This document shows positions 41,096-49,256 of a DNA stretch of 64,000 bases, in pieces. Numbering within the stretch: the first letter of the stretch is position 1; each line of letters opens with the position of its first letter. The position numbers and the translations under genes were made by a program. Where the stretch lies: contig CAWDQZ010000003.1 in the NCBI GenBank assembly GCA_963804595.1, forward strand, positions 383,306 to 447,305, read 5' to 3'. Source of the DNA: DASUPK01 sp963804595 (GTDB lineage: Bacteria; Actinomycetota; Thermoleophilia; Solirubrobacterales; 70-9). The notes under the pieces were generated by a model that was not told the DNA's origin, made no database searches, and saw only the letters and a list, made by a program, of their open reading frames with translations.

Positions 41096-41227
41096 AGCCT
41101 TTCGAAATCACCGTCCTATGCGACGCAACAGTTGCTTCTAGGTGGAAAACCCCTAGACAGATCCAGTGGTACTAGCCGATGCCTGGTTCCTCGGCCAAGC
41201 GGAAGGTAGGCACGGCATCCGACGGCG

Positions 41228-41830
41228 ATGGAGACTGATTTGAACCAGCGAGAGACGGACAGACTGGAAGGGCGGAGGGAGGGCGACCGCAGGTTTTTCG
41301 TCCGCCTATTCGGATTCCTCGCGGTCCTCTTGAGTCTGGGTCTGATCGCCATCGCCTACGCGATCGGCTTCAGCAACGGCAAGGACGAGGGGCGCAAGGT
41401 GCAGCCGGCCGCTGCACAGATCTCAACCACCGAGACTCAGGCCGCTCAGCCGCCCTCAACCACCCCGGCGAGCGCCTCCGTGGGCAACGCGCTTCAGATT
41501 TCGATGAGCGATGACTTCTTCACTCCTAAGGATGCGACCGCCAAGGCTGGGTCGGTGACGATCAGTACTCCGAACACGGGGCAGCTCGTGCATGAGCTGG
41601 TGTTGGCGAAGACCGAAGCCGACCCCTCGAAGCTGCCCACAACGTCAGACGGCGGCGTCGATGAGGCGAAACTCGAATCTGCCGGACGGGACGCGGGAGA
41701 GATTGCTGACGTGGCGCCCGGAGGTACGAAGAAAGGGACGTTCAAGCTCACGCCTGGCAGGTACGTGATGTTCTGCAACGTCCCCGGCCATTACGCGGCG
41801 GGCATGTACGGAACGATCACCGCCAAATAG
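41228..41830 (+). CDS. membrane-anchored cupredoxin (blue copper protein)
   Basis: 200 residues. A basic N-terminus (ETDRLEGRREGDRRFFVRLF) leads into one membrane helix, FGFLAVLLSLGLIAIAYAIG, and a Ser/Thr/Ala linker. The C-terminal cupredoxin domain has one copper His in TGQLVHELVLAK and the Cys-His-Met cluster in RYVMFCNVPGHYAAGMYGTI. The type 1 copper site is thus complete, and the domain should carry single electrons outside the membrane, perhaps to a terminal oxidase. No other respiratory genes are next to it. Confidence 0.87.
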   Translation: METDLNQRETDRLEGRREGDRRFFVRLFGFLAVLLSLGLIAIAYAIGFSNGKDEGRKVQPAAAQISTTETQAAQPPSTTPASASVGNALQISMSDDFFTPKDATAKAGSVTISTPNTGQLVHELVLAKTEADPSKLPTTSDGGVDEAKLESAGRDAGEIADVAPGGTKKGTFKLTPGRYVMFCNVPGHYAAGMYGTITAK

Positions 41831-41870
41831 GGCCGGCCATCGCCCGCAGCAGGGGACTGAGTTGAGAAGC

Positions 41871-41892
41871 GTCGCTTTCCACGCAAAGCGAC
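41871..41892. repeat. palindrome A-like element
   Basis: GTCGCTTT and AAAGCGAC form an 8-bp perfect stem with loop CCACGC, one base different from the reverse-complement loop CCATGC at 9875. It lies 40 bases after the cupredoxin stop. GAGAAGC just upstream resembles half of palindrome B. Confidence 0.6.
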
Positions 41893-42048
41893 CCACGCGG
41901 CTGGCTCTATATCCGCCCACCCCGCCCCCTGATCGTCGACGAGGTCATCGATGCCGCCGAGCGGATCCTCACGCGGTTGTCAAGGAAAGCTGCGTGCCCT
42001 TACCCTCCATCTGGAGACAGGAGGAGCAATGCCACGACTCACGCGCGG

Positions 42049-43752
42049 ATGGGCGCGCTGCGACCGGCGGTCCGGGCCTTGACCGAGAACGCGCTCACGG
42101 ATGAGCGTCTCGAGCAGCTACTCGAGGTCGGCCGGGCGATCGTCTCCGAGCTCGACCCGGAGGTCGTGCTCCTGCGGGTGCTCGATGCCGCCCGCGATCT
42201 GACCGGCGCGAAATACGCCGCGGTCGGGATCCTGAACGAGGACAAGACCGGCCTCGAGCGCTTCCTGCATTCCGGAATCGACGAGCAGACCCGGCGCGAG
42301 ATCGGCCCTCTCCCCAGGGGCCGAGGAGTGCTCGGGGAGCTGATCCGGGATCCTCGGCCCTTGCGCCTGCCGGACGTCGGTGCGCATCCTCGTTCGTATG
42401 GGTTTCCGCCAGCGCATCCGGAGATGAGGACCTTCCTGGGGACCCCGCTTCTGGTGCGCGGAGAGGCCTGGGGCAACCTGTACCTGACGGAGAAGGAGGG
42501 CGGTGCGGAGTTCGACAATGCCGATGAACAGCTCATCGTCGTGCTCGCCGCCTGGTCGGCCGTGGCAATCGAGAACGCGCGCCTGTACGAGAACACGGAC
42601 CGTCGTGCCGCCGAACTGGAGAAGGCCCTGCGCGGGCTGGAGGCGGCCTCGGATGTGGCTCGCACCGTGTCGAGCGGAATCTCCCTGGACGACCTGCTGG
42701 AGCTGATCGTCAAGCGCGGGCGCGGTGTGGTCGCGGCACGTCGCTCGATGGTCCTTCTTTCCGATGGGTCGGAGCTCGAGGTCGTGGCGGCCGCCGGCGA
42801 GCAGCCGGAACCGGTGCTGGGCCGACGGGTGCCCGATCAGGAGACCTGGCTCAACGACCTGCAGGCAGCGGTTCCGGAGCTTCGCGGGTTGGAGGCGCTC
42901 GTCTCACCTCTCGAGTTGCGCAGGCGCCCCCGGGGCCTGCTGCTCGCTGTGGGCCCACGCGACGGCGACTTCGATGCCGACGACGACCGCGTCTTCAGCT
43001 CGTTCGCGGCCAGCGCAGCGAGCACGATCGTCACGGTGCAGGCCGTCGAAGACGAGCGGCTCAAGCTCTCGATAGAGGCCTCCGAGCGAGAGCGGCACCG
43101 CTGGGCTCGCGAGCTCCACGACGAGACCCTCCAGGAGCTCGGGGCGCTGCGAGTGCTGCTCGACACCAGGGCGGGAGAGGAGCGGGCGGATCTCTCGCCG
43201 GAGGCTCACGTGCTTGCAATCGAGCATGTCGACCGAGGCATCCGCAACCTCCAGGGACTGATCACCGAGTTGCGCCCGGCGGCCCTCGATGACCTCGGTG
43301 TCGGCCCGGCCATCGAGGCGCTGGCCCACCAGTCGAGCGAGAGATGCGACGTTGAGATCGACGTCGACGTCGATCTGGCACCTGCCGGCGGCGAGGAGCC
43401 GGTGCGCCTCTCGCCGGAATTGGAGGCCACGATCTACCGGCTTGTCCAAGAGGCGATGAACAACGCGATCAGGCACGCCGATCCGACCCGGATTTCGGTC
43501 ACGGTGAGCCGTGACGACTCGAGCGTGGAGGTGACGGTCGCCGATGATGGCGCCGGGTTCGAGACGAGGTCGGCCGAGCGGGGCTTCGGCCTGATCGGCA
43601 TGGAAGAGCGGGCGGCGCTCTCAGGCGGGACGTTCGAGATTGAATCGGAACCCGGTCGCGGCACGCAGGTGCGCGCCGAGCTGCCGCTATCGCGGCCGAG
43701 GCAGGCGGCCGGTCAGGCCGACACCTCCCTCAGCGACTCGTCGCGCGCCTAG
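42049..43752 (+). CDS. sensor histidine kinase with tandem GAF domains (NarL/DevS type)
   Basis: 567 residues, soluble. GAF 1 (about 20-170) includes LDAARDLTGAKYAAVGILNE and RTFLGTPLLVRGEAWGNLYL. GAF 2 (about 200-345) starts SDVARTVSSGISLDDLLELI. The HisKA_3 dimerisation helix ERERHRWARELHDETLQELG contains the phosphoacceptor His, and the ATPase has VQEAMNNAIRHADPT and GFGLIGMEERAAL. Two GAFs before HisKA_3 is the DevS/DosS layout; haem binding cannot be judged. ATG 42049 lacks a close Shine-Dalgarno. AGGAGGAG before ATG 42029 is well placed, but that ATG is out of frame. The gene converges with the response regulator, 6 bases apart. Confidence 0.87.
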   Translation: MGALRPAVRALTENALTDERLEQLLEVGRAIVSELDPEVVLLRVLDAARDLTGAKYAAVGILNEDKTGLERFLHSGIDEQTRREIGPLPRGRGVLGELIRDPRPLRLPDVGAHPRSYGFPPAHPEMRTFLGTPLLVRGEAWGNLYLTEKEGGAEFDNADEQLIVVLAAWSAVAIENARLYENTDRRAAELEKALRGLEAASDVARTVSSGISLDDLLELIVKRGRGVVAARRSMVLLSDGSELEVVAAAGEQPEPVLGRRVPDQETWLNDLQAAVPELRGLEALVSPLELRRRPRGLLLAVGPRDGDFDADDDRVFSSFAASAASTIVTVQAVEDERLKLSIEASERERHRWARELHDETLQELGALRVLLDTRAGEERADLSPEAHVLAIEHVDRGIRNLQGLITELRPAALDDLGVGPAIEALAHQSSERCDVEIDVDVDLAPAGGEEPVRLSPELEATIYRLVQEAMNNAIRHADPTRISVTVSRDDSSVEVTVADDGAGFETRSAERGFGLIGMEERAALSGGTFEIESEPGRGTQVRAELPLSRPRQAAGQADTSLSDSSRA

Positions 43753-43758
43753 CGCCCT

Positions 43759-44445
43759 TTACGGACCCTCCAGCAGCCCATGATCGCGGGCGAACGCAAC
43801 CGCCTCAGCCCGGCTGTTTGTATCGAGCTTGCGATGGATCGCGGCACGATGGGTCTCGACGGTCCGGATGCTGATCACCAGCTGCTCGGCGATCTCGGGG
43901 TTCGTATAGCCGGCAGCCACCAACCGAAGCACTTCCACTTCGCGAGGGGTAAGCCCGCCCGGTGGTCCCTCGGGCTCCATCGCGAGTCGCGCTCCGAGGA
44001 CCGGGTTGACGTAGGTCTCGCCGCGCGTCGCCGCACGAATGGCGTCGACCAGCTCGGCGCCGGCGGCGTGCTTCACGACGAACGCGCTGGCTCCGAGCCG
44101 GAACGCCTCTCGAGCGAAGGCGGGGTCGTCCTGCATGGTCAGCACGACCACCGCCGTGTCCGGCGATCCCTCGCGGATCGCCGGAATGGTGGCGAGGCTC
44201 GGGTCGCCCGGCATGTTCAGGTCGAGTACGAGCACGCTCGGCTTCAGTCCCGAGGAGCGACGACGGGCGGTGTCGGCGTCTCCGGCCTCGGCGATCACCT
44301 CCATGTCGCCCTCGGCCTCGACGATGCGCCGGAGTCCATCGCGGACGATCTCGTGATCGTCCGCGAGGATGATCGTGATCGTGCCGGATTCCTCGGTGCT
44401 CTTCGCGTCAGCGGCCATCAGGCTTGTATCGGACACGGTATTCAC
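43759..44445 (-). CDS. NarL/FixJ-type response regulator
   Basis: 228 residues. The receiver domain has ILADDHEIVRDGLRRIVEAE, phospho-acceptor Asp in SVLVLDLNMPGDPS, Thr in VVVLTMQDD and Lys in SAFVVKHAAG. The LuxR HTH reads GLTPREVEVLRLVAAGYTNP and ISIRTVETHRAAIHRKLDTN. Its convergent neighbour is the most likely cognate kinase. The gene follows the coiled-coil gene by 27 bases in the same direction, so both probably respond to the motif at 44895. It may bind the GTGCTC-type dyads of this region; that is inference. Confidence 0.9.
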   Translation of the reverse strand: MNTVSDTSLMAADAKSTEESGTITIILADDHEIVRDGLRRIVEAEGDMEVIAEAGDADTARRRSSGLKPSVLVLDLNMPGDPSLATIPAIREGSPDTAVVVLTMQDDPAFAREAFRLGASAFVVKHAAGAELVDAIRAATRGETYVNPVLGARLAMEPEGPPGGLTPREVEVLRLVAAGYTNPEIAEQLVISIRTVETHRAAIHRKLDTNSRAEAVAFARDHGLLEGP

Positions 44446-44472
44446 CTGTAGGCCCCGTCGCCCGATCCGAGA

Positions 44473-44832
44473 TCAGGCCTTCACGCTCCTCTCGCGCTCC
44501 TTGATCTCGTCGGCCATTGCGTCGAGTGCGTCCCGCGTGCGCTGGGCGCGGACGGCCCGGACTCCAAGCTCGCGCCGGGCGTCCTCGGTCGCGTCCTCGA
44601 GAGCGCGCTGCCAGTCCTTTGCCCGCTCCTCGGCACCGGAGCGCAGGCCCTCCGCGCGCTCCTCGGTGTCGGACCGCAGATCGTCGAGCGCCTCTCGGGC
44701 CCGCGTCGTCGCAGAATCAATTCGCGTGCGAAGCTCGTCCTGGGCGCTCTGGCGGGCCTTGTTCAGATCCGCGAGCGCATCCTCCAGATGGTCGGCTGCG
44801 CTGATCTGGCGCTCCTCAGTCTCCGTTGCCAT
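44473..44832 (-). CDS. small charged coiled-coil protein
   Basis: 119 residues with almost uninterrupted helix: ISAADHLEDALADLNKARQS, RIDSATTRAREALDDLRSDT, ERAEGLRSGAEERAKDWQRA and RTRDALDAMADEIKERERSV. Heptad patterns and many Arg/Glu pairs indicate a long coiled coil. There is no signal peptide or membrane helix. I recognise no family. Being the first gene before the response regulator, it may be stress-induced with it. ATG 44832 is preceded by a good Shine-Dalgarno, GGAGGAC. Confidence 0.65.
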   Translation of the reverse strand: MATETEERQISAADHLEDALADLNKARQSAQDELRTRIDSATTRAREALDDLRSDTEERAEGLRSGAEERAKDWQRALEDATEDARRELGVRAVRAQRTRDALDAMADEIKERERSVKA

Positions 44833-44894
44833 GGTCGTCCTCCGTTCATCGTTCTCAGAACGATCCGAGTGTCGGGCGTGCTCCGCCCGCGCGT

Positions 44895-44910
44895 ATCCGT
44901 GGGGAGCACG
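44895..44910 (-). promoter_or_regulatory. GTGCTC-type dyad upstream of the coiled-coil/regulator operon
   Basis: On the minus strand this reads CGTGCTCCCCACGGAT, 63 bases before ATG 44832. Related sequences in the same orientation relative to a start lie at 45824-45840, 45904-45918 and 56378-56393. Shared bases are GTGYTCMSYACSGAK. A LuxR-type operator is suggested but unproved. Confidence 0.4.
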
Positions 44911-45002
44911 TATCGGGTCCCAGCGCCGGGCACGGATTCACGTGTGGTGCCGGGCTGCTTGGCTTCCAAGGGCTTCTCCACTGACGTCGAGTTGAGCAGA
45001 CG

Positions 45003-45386
45003 ATGGCCGCCTTCGCGATACGCCGAGTAACGCCCACGCCCGAGGCGGAAGAGCTGATCGAGCGTCTCGTCGAAAGGCACGGTCCCGTCGCGTTCTTCCA
45101 GTTCGGCGGCTGCGAGGAGGGCGGCGTCACGGCGTGCCTCACCCGGGCGGAGCTCCTGCCGAGCGACGACGACGTGAAGATCGGCGAGGTCGCCGGGGCG
45201 CCGTTCTACGTGAACGCGGAGCTCTATACCCGGGCCGACCGCCCGACCTGTGTGCTCGACATTGAGCCCGGCGCCGCCGAGGGCCTGCCCCTCGACGGGC
45301 TCGATGAGTTCCATTTCGTCACTCGCGCCTCCGAAGCGGACGACGCGGCGCAGTCGGCCCGAAACTCGGCTCAGGAGCGGCCGTAG
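45003..45386 (+). CDS. DUF779 protein
   Basis: 127 residues: EAEELIERLVERHGPVAFFQ then FGGCEEGGVTACLTRAELLP, GAPFYVNAELYTRADRPTCV, LDIEPGAAEGLPLDGL and EFHFVTR. These are the DUF779 landmarks, including GGCEEGG and the conserved Cys pair. The family is often next to aldehyde or alcohol dehydrogenases, but none is adjacent here. Start ATG at 45003. The last 16 bases overlap the convergent CBS gene's end. It is soluble and probably binds a metal through the cysteines (inference). Confidence 0.82.
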   Translation: MAAFAIRRVTPTPEAEELIERLVERHGPVAFFQFGGCEEGGVTACLTRAELLPSDDDVKIGEVAGAPFYVNAELYTRADRPTCVLDIEPGAAEGLPLDGLDEFHFVTRASEADDAAQSARNSAQERP

Positions 45387-45790
45387 GCCAGCGCCAGCGT
45401 CAGATCTCTGGCCGAAATCATCCCCGCCGGCTGTTCTTCCTGGTCGGGCTGTACCGCGATCAGGTGCGAGATGCCGTGCTCGGCCATCAGGTTCGCCGCC
45501 TCTTCGAGCGGCGCGTCCGACTTGATGGTGACGAGGCCCTGGCTCGCGACGTCCCCGGCCGTGAGGGAATCCAGCTCGTCGGGGAACCGGGCGAGATCGA
45601 GACTGGTGACGATCCCCCACGGGCTCGCCTCGCCGACCTGGGCCACCACGACTGAGTGGATGTCGTATCCCACCATCATCCGAGCCACGTCGGAGAGCTT
45701 GGTCTGCGGTCGACAAGTGACCACGCCTACCCGCATCACGTTGTGGACCCGCGCATCTTTGAAAGCCGGCCCGAAGTAGCCGCGTTCCAT
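45371..45790 (-). CDS. protein with two CBS domains
   Basis: 139 residues made only of a CBS pair: VHNVMRVGVVTCRPQTKLSD with VARMMVGYDIHSVVV and GIVTSLDLARF, then GDVASQGLVTIKSDAPLEEA with NLMAEHGISHLIAVQ and GMISARDLTLALA. Such Bateman modules bind adenosine nucleotides. The stand-alone form is comparable to hypoxic response protein 1 (Rv2626c) of the M. tuberculosis DosR regulon. A GTGCTC dyad lies 36 bases upstream. It overlaps the convergent DUF779 gene by 16 bases. Confidence 0.88.
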   Translation of the reverse strand: MERGYFGPAFKDARVHNVMRVGVVTCRPQTKLSDVARMMVGYDIHSVVVAQVGEASPWGIVTSLDLARFPDELDSLTAGDVASQGLVTIKSDAPLEEAANLMAEHGISHLIAVQPDQEEQPAGMISARDLTLALAYGRS

Positions 45791-45823
45791 GTGCCAACCC
45801 TATGACGCGGCTACACGGCAGAG

Positions 45824-45840
45824 ATCCGTACTGAGCACGG
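45824..45840 (-). promoter_or_regulatory. GTGCTC-type dyad upstream of the CBS gene
   Basis: Minus strand CCGTGCTCAGTACGGAT. Its core CCGT(A/G)CT(G/C)AG(C/T)ACGG is a near-perfect 15-base palindrome. It ends 34 bases before ATG 45790. It is the closest relative of the dyad at 56378, sharing GTGCTCAG-YAC. Confidence 0.45.
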
Positions 45841-45903
45841 ACCCTGATCGCCGCCCCGGCCGCATATGGGAGCTTCAGCCCTGCGCAGCACAGCAGCAAG
45901 TAG

Positions 45904-45918
45904 GTGTTCCCCACGGAG
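45904..45918 (+). promoter_or_regulatory. GTGTTC variant of the dyad
   Basis: GTGTTCCCCACGGAG differs from the site at 44895 (GTGCTCCCCACGGAT) at two positions. It reads toward the gene starting at 45983, 64 bases downstream. Symmetry is poor, so it is the weakest of the four sites. Confidence 0.3.
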
Positions 45919-45982
45919 GTTGGGACGGTCGGCAACACGGATCTCAGAGGCCACCGCGCCAAATAGCCTGGCTCGCGTTCCC

Positions 45983-46213
45983 ATGTACGTCCTGATATTC
46001 GACTTTGGCGAGCCGCGCGCCGCCTTGGTGAGCCGCGGTGGTTGCGGCGGCTTCAGCGCTGTCGGCTATCTGATCGGCGGCGCTCTGAAGCTCGGCAAGC
46101 CCGCCGAGAACGGCGGGCCGACGAAGACGGTCGCGCTCAAGTCCGTGCGGCGGGACAATCGACCCGACATCGGTGCCTACGAGCGGCGCAAGAAGAAGAA
46201 CAAGAAGAAGTAG
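45983..46213 (+). CDS. short protein, probable remnant of a parallel beta-helix surface protein
   Basis: 76 residues, MYVLIFDFGEPRAALVSRGG followed by LKLGKPAENGGPTKTVALKS, RRDNRPDIGAYERR and a Lys-rich end KKKNKKK. The words ENGGPTKTVAL and PDIGAYE are the usual end of choice-of-anchor Q / right-handed beta-helix proteins, where NGGPT is followed by about 30 residues (GSPAID...DQRG) before DIGAYE. Those are missing here, as is the whole beta-helix. It reads open from ATG 45983 but is most likely a C-terminal scrap. The DUF5661 gene follows after 6 bases. Confidence 0.5.
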   Translation: MYVLIFDFGEPRAALVSRGGCGGFSAVGYLIGGALKLGKPAENGGPTKTVALKSVRRDNRPDIGAYERRKKKNKKK

Positions 46214-46219
46214 TCGGAG

Positions 46220-46495
46220 ATGGCCGAGGAACGACGTACCAGCACCGAGGAGGCCCGACGGGTCGGGGACCAGATCGGGGTCGACTGGGAGCGCTTCGAC
46301 CTCGAGCAGTTCCGGGCGGGGATGGACGTCGAGTTCGAGCATGGCAGCCACGATCCGCAGACCGATGTCACCCACGACGACCCGATCGTGACCGGCAAGA
46401 TCGCCCTCGCCCACATGAAGGAGTTCCCGGACTACTACGAGCGCCTCGAGCGGATGGAGGCCGAGGCCGAGCGGGACTGGGCCGACAAGCGCTGA
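46220..46495 (+). CDS. DUF5661 protein
   Basis: 91 residues: RVGDQIGVDWERFDLEQFRA, GMDVEFEHGSHDPQTDVTHD, DPIVTGKIALAHMKEFPDYY and ERLERME. This matches DUF5661: a G-x-D-W start, the EHG motif, D-D-P-x-x-T-G-K-I-A-L-A-H and the final DYY-x-RL. The function is unknown. It is cytosolic, acidic and probably all-helical. ATG 46220 has GGAG in front. It is convergent with the large acyl-CoA synthetase gene, whose stop is 22 bases away. Confidence 0.85.
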   Translation: MAEERRTSTEEARRVGDQIGVDWERFDLEQFRAGMDVEFEHGSHDPQTDVTHDDPIVTGKIALAHMKEFPDYYERLERMEAEAERDWADKR

Positions 46496-46517
46496 GATTG
46501 GCGCGAAAGGCCTATGG

Positions 46518-49220
46518 CTATTTCCAGGTTCGCGGCCACGGTCGGCGTGGCGGTGAGCTCTGCAGTCTGATCCGGTAATCCACTGCGACGGCTCCTCCGG
46601 GGCCGGCGACCACCGGATTCAGATCCATCTCGGCGATCTCGTGATGGGCGTCGACCATCGCGCTCACCCGCAGGAGGAGATCCTCGAGCCTCCCCAGGTC
46701 CACCGGCGGCGCGCCTCGATAGCCGGTCAGGAGAGGAAAGGTTCTGAGCGAGCGCAGCATCCGGCTGACGTCGCTGCACGTGACCGGGCAGATCCGGACG
46801 GTGACGTCCTTGAGCAGTTCGGCCTGGGTGCCGCCCGCTCCGCAGGCAAGCACCGGGCCGAAGGTGACGTCCTCGACGACGCCCACGAGCAGCTCTGGCC
46901 CGGGCTCGGCCATCGTCTGGACAATGAAGGACTCCCGCTCGCCGCCTGCCTCGGCGACTGCGGCGTCCATCTCCCCGGCCGCTCGCTTCACCTCTTCTGC
47001 ACTGGAGATGCCCGCCCGGACAGCGCCCATCTCACTCTTGTGGAGGAGGCCGGGCCCCTGCGCCTTGAGGGCGACCGAGCCGCCGAGTTCTTCCGCCGCA
47101 GCTCCCGCGGCGGCCGCGTCCCCCGCGATCCGCCAGTCGGGGATGGCGATCCCGTAACAGTCGAGCAGGCGCGAGGCATCCTCCATCGCCATCCACTCTT
47201 CCCCGCCGTCCAGCGACTCGGCGATCAGCGCCGCGGCGCTTTCACGGTCCACGTCCTCGAGCTCCGGTGGCTCCTCGGTTGGCCGCCCCCTCCACTCGAC
47301 GTGACGCATCACCCTCCCCAGCGCCCGAGCGGCGTCCTCGGGGTAGCTGTGGATCGGCAGCGAGCTCACCTCGCGGATGGCCCGATGGTCCTGGGGCGAC
47401 ATGAACACCGCCTGAATCGGGATGTCGCGCGAGATCTGCCCGGCCGCCTCCTCGATCGCTCCGGCCACGTCCACTGCGCGAGTCAGCAGCGGCCGGATGA
47501 AGATCACGATCAGCGCGTCGACCCCCTCCCACCGCGCCACTGCCCGGATCGTCTCGCGGTAGTGCTCGGCGGTCGCGGTCGCGATCATGTCGACCGGGTT
47601 GAGCAGACCGGCCTCGGCGGGAAGAACCCGGCGCAGCGATTCACGCACCTCCTCCGGCAGCTCGGGAACCTCGAGGCCCGCCGCCTCGCAGGCGTCCGCG
47701 CACATGATCCCGGGGCCGCCCGCGTTGGTGACGATGCCGACCCGGGAGCCCTTGGGCATCGGCTGGCTCGAGAGCAGGGAGCTCACGTCCAGCAGTTCCG
47801 AGAGGGTCTCGGTGCGGATCACCCCGGCCTGCTCGAAGAGCGCGTCGACGGTCACGTCGGACGCCGCGAGCAGGGCGCCGGTGTGGGAGTTGGTCGCGCG
47901 CTGGCCGGCGGCCGAGCGGCCGCTCTTCACCACCACGACCGGCATGTCGTGCCCGACCCGCCGTGCCACACGCGAGAAGCGCCGCGGGTCGCTGAACGAC
48001 TCGATGTAGAGCAGGGCCACCCGGGTCTCGTCGTCGCTCTCCCAGTACTCGAGGAAGTCGTTTGCGGTGATATCGGCGCGGTTGCCGATCGACCCGAACG
48101 AGGAGACCCCCAGCCCGCGGTCTCCTGCGAGGTCGATCAGGGCGAGCCCGAGAGCGCCGCTCTGGCTGACGAACCCGACCTGACCGGGGGGCGGGGTGTT
48201 CGGTGCGAAGGTGGCGTTGAGGTGGTGGCCGGGAGCGGTGTTCAGGATGCCCAAGCAATTCGGGCCGATCAGTCGCATGCCGGCGGCCCGGCAGACCTCG
48301 ACCAGCTCGCGCTCGAGCTCGATCCCCTGCGGCCCGGCTTCGGCGAAACCGGCCGAGATCACGACCAGCGCCCGCACGCCCCGCTCGCCGCACTCCCGCG
48401 CGACGTCGATCACGCTCGTCGCCGGCACAGCGATCACGGCCATCTCGACGTCCTCGGGAAGGTCCGCGACGCTCCGGTACGCCTTCACGGCTTGGACCAC
48501 GTCCGCGCTCGGGTTGACCGGATGGACGACGCCCTCGAAGCCGGACTCGAGTGCGTTGTGGAAGAGCTGGCCGCCGACGGTGTCGCGGCTGCGAGAGGCT
48601 CCGATGACCGCGACCGCCCCCGGCTCGAGGAAGGAGCGAAGGGCCGCGATAGCCGCGAGCCGGTCACGGTCCTCGAACCGGGTGATCGCCTCCTCGGCAA
48701 AGGAGGTGGGCAGCTCCACGCGGATCGCGCCGGGCTCGGATGACGTCTCCACCGGGAAGCCGCTCTCGCGGAAGACCTCGAGCATCCGGTGGTTCTGGGG
48801 CATGACCTCGGCCCAGAAGACCGAGATCCCGTTCTCTGAGGCGACCTCCGCGAGGTGGGCGAGCAGCAGCGTGCCGAGGCCCTTTCCCTGGAGGCGGTCC
48901 GCCACCGCGAAAGCGACCTCGGCATTGTCCGGGCCGTCTCCGAAGTAGAGCCCCTGTCCGACCACCGTCTCGTCACGGATCGCCACGAGCCCGTAGCGAC
49001 GCGAGTAGTCGACGTCCACCATCGAGCGGGCCACCGCCCGAAGGTCCGTGGCTATGGAGAAGAACCTGAACATCCGGGACTCCGGGTGGAGGCTCTCGAG
49101 GAATTCGTGGATGGCCTCCTCGTCCGCAGCGCCTACCGGGCGGACATGGACCGTGGAGCCGTCGCGGAGCACCACCTCGGCCTCGCGCTCAGTTGGGTAG
49201 GCGGCTCCCGCTCCGGGCAT
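46518..49220 (-). CDS. GNAT-acyl-CoA synthetase (NDP-forming) fusion, Pat-like
   Basis: 900 residues. Residues 1-170 are a GNAT domain (VHVRPVGAADEEAIHEFLES, AVADRLQGKGLGTLLLAHLA). Then follow the CoA-binding domain (AVAVIGASRSRDTVGGQLFH), the CoA-ligase domain with phosphohistidine context RATNSHTGALLAASDVTVDA, and the ATP-grasp domain (ALKAQGPGLLHKSEMGAVRA, ending EMDLNPVVAGPGGAVAVDYR). An active His and full ATP-grasp suggest either acetate/acyl-CoA interconversion or, as in PatZ/Pat, protein lysine acetylation by the GNAT part. Here the GNAT is N-terminal, unlike E. coli PatZ. It is the last gene of the seven-gene operon from 56205. Confidence 0.88.
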   Translation of the reverse strand: MPGAGAAYPTEREAEVVLRDGSTVHVRPVGAADEEAIHEFLESLHPESRMFRFFSIATDLRAVARSMVDVDYSRRYGLVAIRDETVVGQGLYFGDGPDNAEVAFAVADRLQGKGLGTLLLAHLAEVASENGISVFWAEVMPQNHRMLEVFRESGFPVETSSEPGAIRVELPTSFAEEAITRFEDRDRLAAIAALRSFLEPGAVAVIGASRSRDTVGGQLFHNALESGFEGVVHPVNPSADVVQAVKAYRSVADLPEDVEMAVIAVPATSVIDVARECGERGVRALVVISAGFAEAGPQGIELERELVEVCRAAGMRLIGPNCLGILNTAPGHHLNATFAPNTPPPGQVGFVSQSGALGLALIDLAGDRGLGVSSFGSIGNRADITANDFLEYWESDDETRVALLYIESFSDPRRFSRVARRVGHDMPVVVVKSGRSAAGQRATNSHTGALLAASDVTVDALFEQAGVIRTETLSELLDVSSLLSSQPMPKGSRVGIVTNAGGPGIMCADACEAAGLEVPELPEEVRESLRRVLPAEAGLLNPVDMIATATAEHYRETIRAVARWEGVDALIVIFIRPLLTRAVDVAGAIEEAAGQISRDIPIQAVFMSPQDHRAIREVSSLPIHSYPEDAARALGRVMRHVEWRGRPTEEPPELEDVDRESAAALIAESLDGGEEWMAMEDASRLLDCYGIAIPDWRIAGDAAAAGAAAEELGGSVALKAQGPGLLHKSEMGAVRAGISSAEEVKRAAGEMDAAVAEAGGERESFIVQTMAEPGPELLVGVVEDVTFGPVLACGAGGTQAELLKDVTVRICPVTCSDVSRMLRSLRTFPLLTGYRGAPPVDLGRLEDLLLRVSAMVDAHHEIAEMDLNPVVAGPGGAVAVDYRIRLQSSPPRRPWPRTWK

Positions 49221-49256
49221 TCCGGTGTCAGCCTAAGCTCTCGCGGCCGCTCCCCG

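Noticed and set aside
41173..41190. Possible fifth GTGCTC dyad before the cupredoxin gene
   Set aside because: Only about 10 of 16 positions agree and there is no symmetry.
44763..45962. 399-residue minus-strand frame spanning the DUF779 and CBS genes
   Set aside because: It crosses two well-supported genes in other frames and ends inside the coiled-coil gene. Its composition is Arg/Gly-rich without motifs.
46641..48743. 700-residue plus-strand frame opposite the GNAT-acyl-CoA synthetase
   Set aside because: It shows no recognisable domain, and the minus-strand gene is full length and in an operon.
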